Positions 5,719 to 6,074 of a stretch of DNA of 6,074 nucleotides are shown here, in pieces (within the stretch, counting starts at the first letter, position 1; each line of letters opens with the position of its first letter). The position numbers and the translations under genes are program-made. The stretch comes from an uncultured Oscillospiraceae bacterium (GTDB taxonomy: Bacteria; Bacillota; Clostridia; Oscillospirales; Oscillospiraceae), in contig CALWWH010000195.1 of NCBI GenBank assembly GCA_944385195.1, positions 1-6,074 of the forward strand. Reading direction: 5' to 3'. The notes under the pieces are model-generated. The model saw only the letters and a list, made by a program, of their open reading frames with translations, ran no database searches and was not told the origin of the DNA.

Positions 5719-6074
5719 TCATGCGATGCTGTATTTATGCTTGAAGTATTCGTAGTAGTTGGCGTACTCGGTACCGTCGCTGTCACGGACCTGGCGCAGA
5801 TAGGCGTGGATATCCAGATCTTCGTGGGCCTCCATCTCCAGCAGACAGCCGGCAATGTTGGAGCAGTGGTCGCCGATGCGCTCCAGGTTGGTGAGCAGAT
5901 CACTGAGGACAAACCCCATTTCGATGGTACACTCTCCGTGCTGCAGACGCTCAATGTGGCGGTTCTTGAGATTGTCGCGCAGGTCGTCAACAACCTGTTC
6001 CAGAGGCTCGACCATGACGGCCTTGTCCATATCCCCCTCCCGAAAAGCGGAGATGGCCAGATTGATGATCTCCG
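5719..6074 (-). CDS. C-terminal PhoU-like domain of a probable Na/Pi cotransporter (NptA-type), 5' part outside window
   Basis: The last 117 residues of a larger protein are visible; the frame is open to the right edge, so an internal ATG at 6030 is not the start. The stretch is helical and contains FVLSDLLTNLERIGDHCSNIA, with the ERIGDH core typical of PhoU helices that bind a metal cluster. It ends with a Tyr-rich tail. The pattern of VEPLEQVVDDLRDNL, RHIERLQ, then this motif, then a short tail is what I know from the C-terminus of Firmicute Na+/phosphate cotransporters (a membrane domain followed by a PhoU domain). A stand-alone PhoU is the alternative; the sequence right of 6074 would settle it. 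It is probably unrelated to the sugar genes and is separated from them by a strong terminator. Confidence 0.82.
   Translation of the reverse strand, partial: EIINLAISAFREGDMDKAVMVEPLEQVVDDLRDNLKNRHIERLQHGECTIEMGFVLSDLLTNLERIGDHCSNIAGCLLEMEAHEDLDIHAYLRQVRDSDGTEYANYYEYFKHKYSIA

Overview
The window reads as ordinary chromosomal DNA from a GC-rich member of the Clostridia, most likely a gut Oscillospiraceae-type Firmicute. The pointers are strong AGGAGG-type ribosome sites, a long lipoprotein-type sugar-binding protein of the LplA-like kind, a clostridial GH3 glycosidase with permuted domains, and a clostridial-style Na/Pi cotransporter tail. The taxon is inferred from family resemblance only. 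I see no RNA genes, CRISPR arrays, insertion sequences or phage genes.

Layout from right to left. At 6074-5719 (minus) lies the C-terminal end of a membrane phosphate transporter with a PhoU-like domain. It converges on an AraC-family regulator (4697-5680, plus), and the two share a bidirectional terminator at 5679-5714. The regulator is divergent from a minus-strand gene run: a solute-binding lipoprotein (4513-2789), a metallo-beta-lactamase-fold hydrolase (2710-1826) and a GH3 glycoside hydrolase (1761 to beyond the left edge). The 183-base divergent spacer holds both promoters and small repeats that could be regulator sites. A stem-loop sits between the binding protein and the hydrolase genes, and a possible extra promoter precedes the GH3 gene.

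Working model (inference): the AraC-type protein senses a sugar or glycoside and switches on the divergent genes. The lipoprotein captures the substrate outside the cell, a transporter encoded elsewhere brings it in, the cytoplasmic GH3 enzyme cleaves it, and the metallo-hydrolase acts on an unknown product or modified sugar. No permease or ATPase gene is present in the window.

The long open frames lying antisense to each of these four genes are in exact codon register with them. They exist because the sense genes almost never use TTA, CTA or TCA codons. I regard them as shadows, not genes. I found no convincing new biological system. The most testable points are the divergent control region, the stem-loop after the binding-protein gene, and the pairing of an orphan binding protein with an MBL hydrolase and a permuted GH3 enzyme.
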